Part shown: positions 36,201 through 44,663 of the stretch, in pieces
Position numbering within the stretch: position 1 is the first letter of the stretch
Layout of the letters: the number at the start of each line of letters is the position of its first letter
Source of the DNA: Corynebacterium sp.
GTDB lineage: Bacteria > Actinomycetota > Actinomycetes > Mycobacteriales > Mycobacteriaceae
Reading direction: 5' to 3'
DNA: 64,000 nucleotides
Assembly: GCA_030527885.1 (NCBI GenBank)
Contig: JAUMZY010000001.1
Coordinates: forward strand, 1 to 64,000
Made by a program: the position numbers and the translations under genes
The notes under the pieces: generated by a model
The model's input: the letters and a program-made list of their open reading frames with translations, nothing else
What the model was told of the DNA's origin: nothing
The model's database searches: none

Positions 36201-39103
36201 GGCAGTGCGGTGATGTCATCGCCGGCGGCAGACTGCGAACCCACACCTGCTACGCCTGCTAGCAGGGCAAACACGGCATCGGGAAGGCGATCGTGCGACA
36301 CCACGGGGCTGGCGCCGGTGGATACGGATTCCGGCAACTCCAAGGGGATGTCCACATGCTTAACGTAATAAGGACGGTCAGCCTCGGGCAGGTGCTCCCA
36401 TGCGGAATCGGCGTTGATGCGCAGAATGAACTGGTTCTCGCCCTCTTCGATGAGGTCGAACGCAGTTTCGGGCAGGTGGTATGCCGGGTTATCAATAAGG
36501 TGGCCGTGCCAGGAGATGGTGCGGGCCTTCAGAATCGTCTCGGCGGCGGTGTCAGCCAGCCGGGAGAACGACTTGGCGGGCTCACCAGCAACCTTCTCTA
36601 CGCAAGCCTGTTCGAAGCGGCCCAGCAGGTCGGCAACGGGTTCATCCACCTTGGTGATGCCGCCCACGGAAATGGGGCCGGGGATGACGCGTACCGCATG
36701 AGCTGGGTAGCGATCATCTTGGGCCTGCCACAATGAATCCAGGCCGAACCAGCGCTTGAGATCGCCGTCAATGATCGGCACCCACGGCATAGGCTTGTGG
36801 TGCTTGCGGTTCAGCGTGATGAACCATGCGGCATCGCTGGGCTGCACGGTGATCTCGCGGGCCTGCGGGTACGCTGCCAGCAGCTTTTCGACGGCTGCCG
36901 GTGCCTCAGCAACCTCCTCAATGTCAGAGAAAAGGGTCTCTACTTCACCATGATCTTTTTCATTGAGACGTGCCTCAACACGGTGCAGTAGATCGAAGAA
37001 CCGATCATCCCACGTGGGGTCGGTGAAGGGGTAGGCCAATTCCACGAAGCGCTCAACCCACTCGGCATAGGTCATGTTTTCGACATTGCCGAAGTAAGGC
37101 TTTGCCGTTTTGTTGATGGCCTCGATGATTTCATCCGCATGATCCGCATAGGTATCGGGATCCAGGGAGGTGATGAGCCGCGAAGCCCGAGCAAAATCAT
37201 TGTCGATTTCGTACAGGTCTGCGAGCAGGTGCGACTGGCCGGAGGTCATGCCGCCATCGGACTTCAGGCGACCAACCCAGCCTTCTTCAATGCCAGGGGT
37301 GCCCACGAGCGCCTGCTTGACGGCGGTTGTGGTCTTGGCTTCCTTGGTGGCCATGGCTGCGGTACCGACGAGTATGCCGTCGATAGGCATGCGCTTGCGG
37401 CCATGCTTGAGTGCCCAATCACCGGAAATATACAGGGCGGCCTTCTCGGGGGTGCCGATGCCGCCGCCGACCACAATCACAACGTTGGGGCGCTGACGCA
37501 GCTCCTTGTAGGTGGCCAGCAGCAGATCATCCAGATCCACCCACGAGTGGTGACCGCCGGCATGGCCGTCTTCAATCTGCACGATGATGTCGGCATCCGG
37601 GTTAGCGTCGGCGATTTCCAGGACGCTGCGGATCTGGGCAACCGTACCCGGCTTGAACGCAATGTACGGGTAACCATCAGCATGCAGATCCTGAATGAGC
37701 TGGGTTGCTTCCTCCAGCTCAGGAATGCCAGCAGAAATGGTCACACCGTTGATAGCGGAACCAGCGGCGCGGGCCTTCGACACGATGCGCTGCTGCCCAA
37801 ACTGCAGGTTCCACATGTACCGGTCGAAGAACATGGAGTTGAACTGTGCAGTACGGCCGGGCTCCAGGAGGTTTTGCAGATTATCATTGTTGAAGTTGAA
37901 AACCTCTTCGGAATACTGGCCGCCACCAGCCATTTCCGCCCAGTGACCAGCATTAGCCGCAGCCGCCACAATGGTGGCATCCACGGTGGTGGGGGTCATG
38001 CCGGCCAAAATGATGGGCGACAAACCAGTGAGGCGGCTGAATGCAGTCTGCACCTTGTGCTCACCGGTGGGCAATTCCACAACGCGAGGCGCAAACTCGG
38101 TGAAGTCCACAACCTTGGGCAGCTCGGTGCCCGGGGTGGCAAGATCATCGCGCTTAGCAGGAGTGGAGCCATCCAAGATCACTGCGTCGGTTTGCTCAGA
38201 GGTGATCTGACCAAGGGCCTTATCCAAAGTGAGTAGGTAATCATGCTCCCCGACTTCCCACACATAAGGATCGACGAGGATGTAATCACCCAGGCGCTGC
38301 GCATCCGCTTTGATGCCACACTTTTCCGCCCATTCGACCAACTGTGCGACAGCCTCCCGATTGTGCTCATGGTGGAACGCGGCCTTCACACCGAGGTCAG
38401 CGAAGCTAACATCCACATGTTCCCCGCCTCGCTCATGCGTATCAATCGTGGCATTATGCTTATCGACGATTCCCGTCACCAGCCGCTTCACCAGCGCCAA
38501 CTCCGCACTATCACCGGAATACACGGCACGCACCGGACTATTGACCACCCCAGGACCAGTTGGCAACAACTCCACCGGCACGCCCCGCACGGACATCATG
38601 CGGCCAAAAGTAGCCTGCGACGCAGCAGCACCCAACAGGAATGCCAACGCCACATAATCAACCAGTTTTTCATCCTCAGCCCAATTATCACCAGGCAATT
38701 CAGAAAGCGCTTCAACCCCCAAGATACCTTGCGAATGACCATACGCCGTATAATTTTCCGGCTGCAAACCCAGCTGGCCCAATTGCGTCACAGCAGCAAT
38801 CTGACCTAATAAAATGCCTGGCACGGAAACAGCAGGTTCTGCATCGAGTTCTTCAGGTTTGATGTCATCCGCGGACTGGGATGCCACGATCTGCCGCAGT
38901 CGATTCAAACCACCAGGAACGATCTGTGACACTTCCCGGACCACGGGCGCAATCTTCAGCTGAGCTGCATCAATGAGGCTCTCCAGCTGGGTGCGGATAT
39001 ACGAATCAGTGCCAAATGCTACCAGGTTCTTTTGCCAGGCAGAGGCTTGTCCACCAAACAACACACCAACATTGGTTATTGCATGTAGGGGGGAAAGGTT
39101 CAT
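30215..39103 (-). CDS. fas: Type I fatty acid synthase
   Basis: 2962 residues, close to the usual length of corynebacterial FAS-I (about 2970-3000). Order: acetyltransferase (GHSQG at 122-126), enoyl reductase (ILAGMTPTTVDATI near 366), dehydratase of MaoC type (TGDYNPIHTSYN near 1150), malonyl/palmitoyl transferase (GHSLGEYTALAS near 1350), an Ala/Pro linker, ACP (GGVSSRRNQLLMDL near 1724, Ser for phosphopantetheine), ketoreductase (VTGASPDSIASAI near 2025), and ketosynthase (ACATAAVSVEEG near 2619; SKHDTSTNANDPNE; SLTGHAKGG). It makes C16/C18 acyl-CoA. There is no fused phosphopantetheinyl transferase. The gene is flanked by repeat clusters A and B and sits between whiB1 and sigH, away from the order seen in M. 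tuberculosis. Confidence 0.95.
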   Translation of the reverse strand: MNLSPLHAITNVGVLFGGQASAWQKNLVAFGTDSYIRTQLESLIDAAQLKIAPVVREVSQIVPGGLNRLRQIVASQSADDIKPEELDAEPAVSVPGILLGQIAAVTQLGQLGLQPENYTAYGHSQGILGVEALSELPGDNWAEDEKLVDYVALAFLLGAAASQATFGRMMSVRGVPVELLPTGPGVVNSPVRAVYSGDSAELALVKRLVTGIVDKHNATIDTHERGGEHVDVSFADLGVKAAFHHEHNREAVAQLVEWAEKCGIKADAQRLGDYILVDPYVWEVGEHDYLLTLDKALGQITSEQTDAVILDGSTPAKRDDLATPGTELPKVVDFTEFAPRVVELPTGEHKVQTAFSRLTGLSPIILAGMTPTTVDATIVAAAANAGHWAEMAGGGQYSEEVFNFNNDNLQNLLEPGRTAQFNSMFFDRYMWNLQFGQQRIVSKARAAGSAINGVTISAGIPELEEATQLIQDLHADGYPYIAFKPGTVAQIRSVLEIADANPDADIIVQIEDGHAGGHHSWVDLDDLLLATYKELRQRPNVVIVVGGGIGTPEKAALYISGDWALKHGRKRMPIDGILVGTAAMATKEAKTTTAVKQALVGTPGIEEGWVGRLKSDGGMTSGQSHLLADLYEIDNDFARASRLITSLDPDTYADHADEIIEAINKTAKPYFGNVENMTYAEWVERFVELAYPFTDPTWDDRFFDLLHRVEARLNEKDHGEVETLFSDIEEVAEAPAAVEKLLAAYPQAREITVQPSDAAWFITLNRKHHKPMPWVPIIDGDLKRWFGLDSLWQAQDDRYPAHAVRVIPGPISVGGITKVDEPVADLLGRFEQACVEKVAGEPAKSFSRLADTAAETILKARTISWHGHLIDNPAYHLPETAFDLIEEGENQFILRINADSAWEHLPEADRPYYVKHVDIPLELPESVSTGASPVVSHDRLPDAVFALLAGVAGVGSQSAAGDDITALPTVDDKGDVHDSFHLPAKLPRTHAGVAGGNPAEITPDVLVGPCWPAIYTALGTGKLADGYPVIEGLLNAVHLDHVVDLKVELAELANGRQIDVTSRCASIAESVSGRIVTVELELYSEGKLVATMMERFAIRGRQSGTNVPVPAPAYGGVEGEITDTPRSFVDRAVVKAPADMTPFATVTGDYNPIHTSYNASQLVGLVAPLVHGMWLSATAQQVAGRHGTVQSWTYSMYGMVQLNDEVEITVERVGRIGLQPALEVTCRINGDVVSRGQAVLAEPIIAYVYPGQGIQAKGMGQGDRQACPAAREAWERADKHTKKSLGFSIIDVIDNNPTKLVVGDTTFRHPKGVLNLTQFTQVALAVVAYGQTERLRVAGALSSKNMYAGHSLGEYTALASLANIFDLEAVIDIVYSRGSAMHSLVPRDEQGRSNYGLGALRPNMIGVAAEDVNDYVDRVAEETGEYLEIVNYNIAGQQYAVAGTLAGLKALQAATNHPKAFVMIPGIDVPFHSAVLRPGVPAFAEKLDELLPPVIDKDALVGKYVPNLVARPFELTQDFIDAILEVVPSTRLAKWDLDNADENSLVRTLMIELLSWQFASPVRWIETQELLIESVDKIVEIGLAASPTLTNLALRSMDVLGVHVPVYNVERDQDVVMLNDVAQAPVFDEPEPEPADAAPAAPATPAAAEPAPAAAEAAPAPAAPEPAAAPAPAAPAAAAGPAPELNFTAADAIDVLFAFQNKIRVDQIAGNDTTEILTGGVSSRRNQLLMDLSAELGVAAIDGAADAEITVLHQRVNIAAPTYKPFGPVLTDAYTSTLRQLFGSAGVKPAYVGERVTGPWALPSSWVPHVEAEVLLGTREGESVRGGNLGELPNKVANKAEADALIDDAIQAVARREGVSVSLGSAGGGAGLAVDSAALDEFAEKIIGYHGILAQNARTILAELGHLPDPEVENLEDEDVFVALDAELGTGWLQDVQPVFDERRTILFDDRWAVAREELARVALGEITPEPGRFAGLGDVIAGQAQWWAKRQPEQAATLERIAAEAQQEADEPYRGDVAIVTGASPDSIASAIVEKLLAGGATVIMTASRVDQARKEFARIMFAKHASAHASLWLAPANLSSFRDTDALVAWAGAEQKASVGGVTQVTKPALVPTLLFPFAAPKVHGLLTDAGPAQENQTRLLLWSLQRLIAGAADLQEEGSTVHVVLPGSPNRGTFGGDGAYGEVKAALDAMVNKWKVEKGWPEKVTLAHAHIGWVAGTNLMGGNDALVPIAEAEGIHVYHPNEIADELLTLVTKQARANAKVAPLDGDFTGGLADAKVSLPELAARVDRHALAAAAEEQGDKPATIKALPTPVWHEQPAAIDTGDITQDLDDMVVIVGMGEISSWGSGRTRYEAEFGINRDGSVDLTAAGVLELAWMMGLLTWKEDPAPAWYDADNQAVAEEDIYDRFRDEVIARAGIRELTDKFFLTDRGSIDVATVFLDREIEFVVDTEEEARDYVAADEENTRIFRNEDGEWVVRKLKGAIARVPRKATLTRTVAGQMPDGFDPARWGIPPSMLDGLDRIAVWNLITAVDAFLTAGFSPTELLQAVHPGYVSSTQGTGIGGMESLHKVFVTRFLGEARPSDILQEALPNVVAAHVMQSYVGGYGQMIHPVAACATAAVSVEEGVDKIRLGKSDVVIAGGIDDVQVESLTGFGDMNATAETAAMHAKGIDSRFISRANDRRRGGFLEAEGGGTVILARGSVAKELGLPVYAVVAHAQSYADGAHTSIPAPGLGALGAGRGGVNSTLAKSLRSLGLTPDDVSVVSKHDTSTNANDPNESQLHTVLWEHLGRDVTNPLFVISQKSLTGHAKGGAALFQIGGLVDVFLHGKLPQNASLDCVDKAIEPKAKSLVWLREPLKVGEVKAGVLTSLGFGHVAAVVVLAHPGVFAKVAGEQWRERATKRLRDGQRAFETGMLGRGDLYVQPQDRRLPKQRTDAAEIQVILDDTVRLGEDGTFPAAD

Positions 39104-39500
39104 TCCACTTCCTTAAAATTAAAAACTAAAGTTCGATTCGGTTGCCAAAAGTAACAGCAGTACCTTTACGGAAGCGTAGGTTACTTAGCCGTAGGTTTAA
39201 AGTAAAATTAGATGTGAAAAAGATCACTACAGGAAAATAGTGCACCCAGCTCTCATTTCCTCTGTCCAAGGCTAGAAGAAACCTATATTTCTCGCCACCC
39301 TTTTACACTTAATCACAATCACTACGGTCGATTAGTTGCCTGCAACAATTTTATGGATAGGACACACTCCACAAACACAAGGCAAAAACGTGACCACCCC
39401 AACAAAAAATCCATTCCTATTAAATAGGCAACAACGGCGAGTGGGGCGTTTTGGTGGGGTGCCTCGCCCTGAGACTTCCTAGGTGTGGCTTCACCTGTTC
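39104..39500 (-). promoter_or_regulatory. fas upstream region with repeated CGTAGGTT
   Basis: About 400 bases upstream of fas with no gene. CGTAGGTT occurs at 39175-39182 and again at 39190-39197, a 15-bp spacing, and is a candidate operator for a fatty-acid regulator such as FasR. I cannot verify the match to the known fasO motif. The remainder is AT-rich. Confidence 0.4.
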
Positions 39501-39563
39501 TAAGCTCCCATTCCCACGGAACCGGCCTTTTCCGGGGCCGTCTGGATCGAGAAAGGGAGCTTA
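39501..39563 (+). repeat. 63-bp intergenic repeat, copy B1
   Basis: TAAGCTCCCATTCC at the left; TGGATCGAGAAAGGG then AGCTTA at the right. Forward orientation. Confidence 0.92.
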
Positions 39564-39595
39564 GACAACCTGATACCCATCCAGGATGGCCGCGA

Positions 39596-39626
39596 CCTGC
39601 GGAATCCGGAGCCGTCGACAGTCAAA
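39596..39626 (+). repeat. GTCGAC-centred cluster module, cluster B copy
   Basis: CCTGCGGAATCCGGAGCC then GTCGAC, between B1 and B2 (starts 148 bp apart). Confidence 0.78.
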
Positions 39627-39648
39627 CACCCCACGACAGCACACCTGA

Positions 39649-39711
39649 TAAGCTCCCATTCCCATCAACTAGACCCCTTTGCGTCTTACCTGGATCGAGA
39701 AAGGGAGCTTA
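39649..39711 (+). repeat. 63-bp intergenic repeat, copy B2
   Basis: Perfect ends; right arm TGGATCGAGAAAGGG. Left flank CACACCTGA as in cluster C. Confidence 0.92.
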
Positions 39712-39789
39712 GCGGTCCTGCTGCCCCAAAATCCCGAATCCCAAGCCCGACCATGCCGCACATTAGACCCAACCATGCCGCACATGAGA

Positions 39790-39852
39790 TAAGCTCCCAT
39801 TCGCACAAACCGAGGCGCTCTGAATGCCTCTCGGATTGGGAATGGGAGCTTA
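39790..39852 (+). repeat. 63-bp intergenic repeat, copy B3
   Basis: Perfect ends. Both arms are of the ATTC/GAAT type, without the GGATCG arm. Confidence 0.9.
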
Positions 39853-39891
39853 GAACATTAGCAGCCCAAGTGGCCTGCCATTTGTACAGGA

Positions 39892-42800
39892 TTAAGGTGT
39901 ATCGCCGTTGGAGTAGCGCTGCCAGGTCGCGGCGAAGAGCCGGTCCAGGGATTGCACCGGCGGACACCCAGCCAGAATAGGCTGCACATGCGCAGCGCTC
40001 AGTAGTAGATAATGCGGAGCTTTCCAAGCCTCCATGGCCACCGTGGTTTTCGTCGCGTCCATTGGCTGGGATGGCTCCTGCCCCGCCAGCCAACTGCCGG
40101 GCAAAAACCGCGTTCTGCCAGCACCATTACGATCATCTGCCACCAATAGCCCTTTCTCTACAAGTGGTGTGGCGGCCTGGTCGATGCGGGGTTTGCGCCA
40201 ACCGTTCCACGCGCGGATGTTGGCATCGGTGGGGTGCGTGAGCGTCAGGATTTGCAGGAAATACCGCGCGCTGTCCGGACCCAACCCCAAAGCCTGCTCC
40301 ACTTCCGCTACAACCTGGGGCGCGGAGATTCCGGGGTCGTGCGGGTCGCCGGCGGGCGCGTGGGCGTTGTCGGCCTGTAGGTCGGTTAATAATTGGTCGA
40401 GGTGGCCTTCTAAAAGTACGCGGATGGGCATGGTGTTCATCTCAAAGGAGTTGAGTTTCTTGTCCCCGTATCCGAAATTTAGTTCGATTGACCCGGTTTC
40501 CCATTCACCGGCGCGTAATTGTTGTTGTCCGTAGGTTTTGAGGTTACGCAACTTCCCCCCTAGCACGTGACGGGCGGGGTCGTTCAGCTGCGTATTCGAA
40601 ATAACGTGCAGTACTGTTGCTAGATAATCGCCGGCGCTGTATTCGTCCAAACCCGCAGGAACGGCCGTGACCTCGCTTAATGCGGAATTGGTCAGCCAGG
40701 CGAGGTCGTCGAATTCCGGTGCGGCCTGCATGAACTGTTCTGCGGTGACATGCACGATGGGCTTCCCCACTTGCTGGTTGAGTTGCGCGGCCATCACGTT
40801 GATATCAAGTCCGATTTCCGGGAATCGCTCCCCTACTCCGGCGCCCAACACATAGCCCAGGTGTTCTAATCCGCATAATTGTTTGATGGCAGCCTGTTCC
40901 CCTAGTTTGCTCAATCCGTATTTACCCCGCTCAGCCGCCGTTAGCATTTCTTCTCCAAGCCGTTTGCGGAAGCCACCTAGAAGATACGCGCAGGTTTCCG
41001 GCAGCAAAATGGTGCGGGCTGCGAGTTCCATACTTTGGGCTTTTCGACGCCCAACCTCAGCCATAATCACCCCTAGCGCATGGGTGAACTGCGCCTGCGT
41101 AAGTGCAAGATCTGGTTCCCCGTCAGCCGCCGAAATCCCTAAAGCAGAAAGGTCGCTATGATCAGGATGTGCTAGAACATGATTTCGGTTATAACACCAA
41201 GCTCCGTGCTGCCACCCACGTCGAAAAGCAGCCTCCACAACGTAGGATTTCCACCCGGCTCCAAAGATACCCAAAGATGTTGCGTGCAGTAGGAATTGGC
41301 AGATTTCCACCACAACGCTAGGTTCCAATTGCGCCCCTGCGAGCCCAGCGACTACCGCTTTCTCGTGGCCAATGTAGTTCAGCCAGGATGCGGAAATAAT
41401 GGAATTCTCCTGCTCATGGCGCAAAATCCGTTGCAATGTATCTGCTTCTTGATACACGTGCGTGCTCCGGGTTCCTCTGCCTGCGTGCCCCAGAAGCGTA
41501 ACCAATTGCGCTGCCGCAGCTTCACTGAAATGGTCGGTTTCTGGCGAATCAATAGCCACAAACCAGCTATGCAACCGTTGCACCCCATCCACCACAGCCA
41601 ATAGTGATTCACCTAAGACCTGATCATTACTGAATATTCTTTCGATTGCCTCAAGATCAGGATGCGCCAATAATTCAGCCGCTTGCTCCGCAGTAATAGC
41701 ACGCATTTTGGCACTCATGTCCGCGTTTCGTGGCTCCAGCTGATGCACCAGGGAAGGTGGTAAATCATTCAAGATGGTGGGAACCCAGGTGACGGGCTGC
41801 CCAGATTCCTGATCCAACAGCGCCCCTTGGGACAGGAGCCACACGCCCCCGCCAGGGCGACCAATAGCCCCCTGAAGCGGCCTATCAGCACGGAAGCTAC
41901 CTAGTGGTGTGACCATCCGGTAAGTGGTGCCATTACCAAACACCAAGGCAATGTGTGCTCCATTGCTCTCACCACAGAGGCTCTTTTCGGCGCTCGGCTG
42001 AACTGGTAGCACAGTGGATTCTTCCGGGAGAAACCGGTAATCAGCTGGGATTCTGATGCGCTTCAGTCCTGTGATTTTGATGCCGGGAATACTGGTTCCA
42101 CGCCGCAATGGTTCAAAAACCTCGCCGTGGTTTTCCTTGCGGTTTTGGGCGACAGCGGCACCGGTCCCACCAGCCCCACCCTCAATAACGCCACCATCGA
42201 TGCCATAATGAGGCCCGGTGCCCAGCGGCGGTTTGGCGTCGAAAAGTGGGGTGGGCCCGACGGCCTCGAACCGTCGCCCAATGCGCACCCGCACACCAGG
42301 ATAGCTCTCATGCAGCTCCACGGGCCGCTTGGTCTTAGCAACGGTGCTTTCTAGTTCTGGCCAGGTTAATTCGGTGAGTACGCCGCGGCTGATGCGCAAT
42401 TGCAGTTCTGCGACCGGATCAAATTCAAACAAACGTTTCATTATTCTGGGATTAAGTTCCCGGAATCGGCTATCCAACAGGCATGCTAATTCTTCCGACT
42501 GAAATCTGTCCCAAGCTGAGGCTGAACCTGCAACATTAGCTTTTTCTTTCAGGAGATAATTCAGCTTCGCGGTGACCAACTTAACACCCCGAAACGCATC
42601 AATATTGTCCGCAATGATCTTGGTGTCCATGCGGGTGGCCAACCAATTTCGTAGCGGCTTGCACCCATAAATTCCGCCCAGATCAGACCGGTCAGGCTTT
42701 GACGCCCACTCTGACCAGCGCAGATCCTCGCAAAAATCATCCTCCCACACGACACCACTTGCGCACAATGCATCAATGAGGTCCACGGGAAACACCTGGA

Positions 42801-43824
42801 ATCTAGGCTCAAGCTGCAAACCAGCCAACGGCAACGCGCGCACCTGATCAATGAGCCGCTGATCATCCGGCACCTCCCGAACCGTGCGCAACCACTGCAG
42901 CAACTCGCCGGCATCGGCCGGCATGGCCTCACACTCATACAACATTGATAGGTATTCCGACGCATCCAGGAACACCGGATTCAAATCACGCAGCACCGCC
43001 CGAAATTCCGAATTATCTGAGCTGAACTGGGCTAATGATTCTCTAATGGCTTGGAAAAACCTGGCATCCGATCGCCGAAACCCGGGCAGCATAGCAACAG
43101 CCTCAAGCAACCGGTGATCCGATTCATAGGTACCAAAACCTGCCGCAGCCCCCAATGAACGCACATCCGCAGCAAGTAGCGCATAGGCGCCCATCCCGGC
43201 GCGCATCATGTCCGCGTTAAGGCGCAGGAAAAAGGCGAACGCCTTCCGCGGCGATAGCAACTCCGCGGTAGGCAGTTGTGCTCGTAATTCCTTGGCGCCG
43301 ACCACCCCCAGGCCACCAAATTCCGTGAAAATAGCAGCCTGGCGATCCGCCGAAATAGGCAATTTATGCGCATATTCCACCTGCCGGGCTTGCATAAAAT
43401 ACTGCTTGGCCTGCGAAAACTTGGCGGCATGTGCAAAAATCCGCGCCAATTCCGTCAATAGCGCCACCGCCAACTGCGGGTTGGTATCAGTCCAGCTTTT
43501 TACGATTCCCGCAAAATGAGCCTTAACCGCCGCCCCATTTGTATCAACTGTGCGTTGCGCCCATTGCAGGTCCGGGACCAGCGCCAACGCCTGCTGCGCA
43601 TTCCTCGAATCCGCCACAAATCCCGTGGCACAGGGCACAACATAACCAACTTTCACCTTCTTCGCTACCGACATGCCCACGGTTTCCATGGCCTCGGATT
43701 CCGCTTTGAACAGCGCGTTTGGGATAAGCCGCACGATGGTGCGCCCCAGTGCATTGGTAAATTCGACGGCATTGAGCGGGGTGGTTTTCTTCGGTCGGGG
43801 CTGTCCGACAACAGCAATATTCAC
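39892..43824 (-). CDS. Unrecognised 1310-residue protein
   Basis: 1310 residues from a GTG start with AAGGA seven bases upstream. There is no signal peptide or TM segment. The N-terminal part (residues 1-450) is helical and tetratricopeptide-like (VALLTELARIFAHAAKFSQA). A Gly-rich insert (GGVIEGGAGGTGAAV) lies near 540. A later region has a winged-helix-like end (ARYFLQILTLTHPTDANIRA). There are no ATPase or nuclease motifs. I recall similar large uncharacterised actinobacterial proteins encoded beside MoxR-type ATPases and VWA proteins, but no such partner is here. It is isolated between repeat clusters B and C, which suggests an added gene. Confidence 0.6.
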   Translation of the reverse strand: MNIAVVGQPRPKKTTPLNAVEFTNALGRTIVRLIPNALFKAESEAMETVGMSVAKKVKVGYVVPCATGFVADSRNAQQALALVPDLQWAQRTVDTNGAAVKAHFAGIVKSWTDTNPQLAVALLTELARIFAHAAKFSQAKQYFMQARQVEYAHKLPISADRQAAIFTEFGGLGVVGAKELRAQLPTAELLSPRKAFAFFLRLNADMMRAGMGAYALLAADVRSLGAAAGFGTYESDHRLLEAVAMLPGFRRSDARFFQAIRESLAQFSSDNSEFRAVLRDLNPVFLDASEYLSMLYECEAMPADAGELLQWLRTVREVPDDQRLIDQVRALPLAGLQLEPRFQVFPVDLIDALCASGVVWEDDFCEDLRWSEWASKPDRSDLGGIYGCKPLRNWLATRMDTKIIADNIDAFRGVKLVTAKLNYLLKEKANVAGSASAWDRFQSEELACLLDSRFRELNPRIMKRLFEFDPVAELQLRISRGVLTELTWPELESTVAKTKRPVELHESYPGVRVRIGRRFEAVGPTPLFDAKPPLGTGPHYGIDGGVIEGGAGGTGAAVAQNRKENHGEVFEPLRRGTSIPGIKITGLKRIRIPADYRFLPEESTVLPVQPSAEKSLCGESNGAHIALVFGNGTTYRMVTPLGSFRADRPLQGAIGRPGGGVWLLSQGALLDQESGQPVTWVPTILNDLPPSLVHQLEPRNADMSAKMRAITAEQAAELLAHPDLEAIERIFSNDQVLGESLLAVVDGVQRLHSWFVAIDSPETDHFSEAAAAQLVTLLGHAGRGTRSTHVYQEADTLQRILRHEQENSIISASWLNYIGHEKAVVAGLAGAQLEPSVVVEICQFLLHATSLGIFGAGWKSYVVEAAFRRGWQHGAWCYNRNHVLAHPDHSDLSALGISAADGEPDLALTQAQFTHALGVIMAEVGRRKAQSMELAARTILLPETCAYLLGGFRKRLGEEMLTAAERGKYGLSKLGEQAAIKQLCGLEHLGYVLGAGVGERFPEIGLDINVMAAQLNQQVGKPIVHVTAEQFMQAAPEFDDLAWLTNSALSEVTAVPAGLDEYSAGDYLATVLHVISNTQLNDPARHVLGGKLRNLKTYGQQQLRAGEWETGSIELNFGYGDKKLNSFEMNTMPIRVLLEGHLDQLLTDLQADNAHAPAGDPHDPGISAPQVVAEVEQALGLGPDSARYFLQILTLTHPTDANIRAWNGWRKPRIDQAATPLVEKGLLVADDRNGAGRTRFLPGSWLAGQEPSQPMDATKTTVAMEAWKAPHYLLLSAAHVQPILAGCPPVQSLDRLFAATWQRYSNGDTP

Positions 43825-44086
43825 TGATGTTCCTTGCAGTGTGATGTGGAATGGCTTAATCCCTCTTTATACTCAGTTCTAACCAAGCGAGGCGGTTTTC
43901 TTCATAAGGGGGTATTTCTCGTTGCGGCTTCCACGCTCCTTTCGCTTTTCGACGCCTTCCGACGCCATCCATCCCAGGTCTTCAATCAGCAGAGTCTAAC
44001 GACCCCTTCGGACACAAAACCCCATCCCCAGCCAACCCCGGCCCCCACCAGCCCTCCTCTACCCCACGCCAAGGCTGCACACCTGA

Positions 44087-44149
44087 TAAGCTCCCTTTCC
44101 CACTAAACCCAGCCTCTCACCCCTCCACTGGATCGTAAAAGGGAGCTTA
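44087..44149 (+). repeat. 63-bp intergenic repeat, copy C1
   Basis: Perfect ends; right arm TGGATCGTAAAAGGG. Right flank GAACACCCGCAGCCCC. Confidence 0.93.
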
Positions 44150-44180
44150 GAACACCCGCAGCCCCACACCCTAGAGCCAA

Positions 44181-44210
44181 CCTGCGGAAGCCGGAGCCGT
44201 CGACAAGCAA
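44181..44210 (+). repeat. GTCGAC-centred cluster module, cluster C copy
   Basis: CCTGCGGAAGCCGGAGCC then GTCGACAAGCA, between C1 and C2 (starts 147 bp apart). Confidence 0.8.
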
Positions 44211-44233
44211 GCACGCCGCGACAGCACACCCGA

Positions 44234-44296
44234 TAAGCTCCCATTCTGGTTTACCCAGCGATTTTCCGACGGCACTAAAACGAGAAAGGGAGCTTA
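44234..44296 (+). repeat. 63-bp intergenic repeat, copy C2
   Basis: Perfect ends. The middle resembles A4 (TTCTGGTTTACCC near the left arm). Confidence 0.92.
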
Positions 44297-44347
44297 GACC
44301 TTGTGAAGCCCAAGCCCCCACCAAGTCCAACAAGGCTGCCCACCTGA

Positions 44348-44410
44348 TAAGCTCCCATTCCCGCTAAAACCGCCTCTTTTACAAACCACCCCCATCAGAA
44401 TGGGAGCTTA
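44348..44410 (+). repeat. 63-bp intergenic repeat, copy C3
   Basis: TAAGCTCCCATTCC / GAATGGGAGCTTA. Both arms are of the ATTC type. Confidence 0.92.
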
Positions 44411-44485
44411 GAACAAGCGATGCCCCCTGATACCGGTGAGATAGGACCTCAACAAGCACCACGCCCAACCAGGCTGCACACCTGA

Positions 44486-44548
44486 TAAGCTCCCTTTCCC
44501 GCCAAACCCGGCCTTCCGCAGCCCTTCTGGATCGTAAAAGGGAGCTTA
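44486..44548 (+). repeat. 63-bp intergenic repeat, copy C4
   Basis: Nearly identical to C1, including the TGGATCGTAAAAGGG arm and the right flank GAACACCCGCAGCCCC. Confidence 0.93.
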
Positions 44549-44600
44549 GAACACCCGCAGCCCCAAAAGCCCCACAAACCCAACAGCCCCCGCGCACGGG

Positions 44601-44651
44601 AAAACCCCGGCCCAGCGAACAGCGAACAACGAACAACGCTGGACCGGGGTT
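44601..44651 (-). terminator. Terminator of the DUF4185 gene
   Basis: AACCCCGGCCCAGC faces GCTGGACCGGGGTT across a loop made of short GAACA repeats. On the minus strand it is followed by TTTTCC. Confidence 0.78.
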
Positions 44652-44663
44652 ATCAAACAGGAT

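Noticed and set aside
39501-39852. Integron attC sites
   Set aside because: Length and imperfect palindrome are reminiscent, but the ends lack the RYYYAAC and GTTRRRY cores and no integrase is visible.
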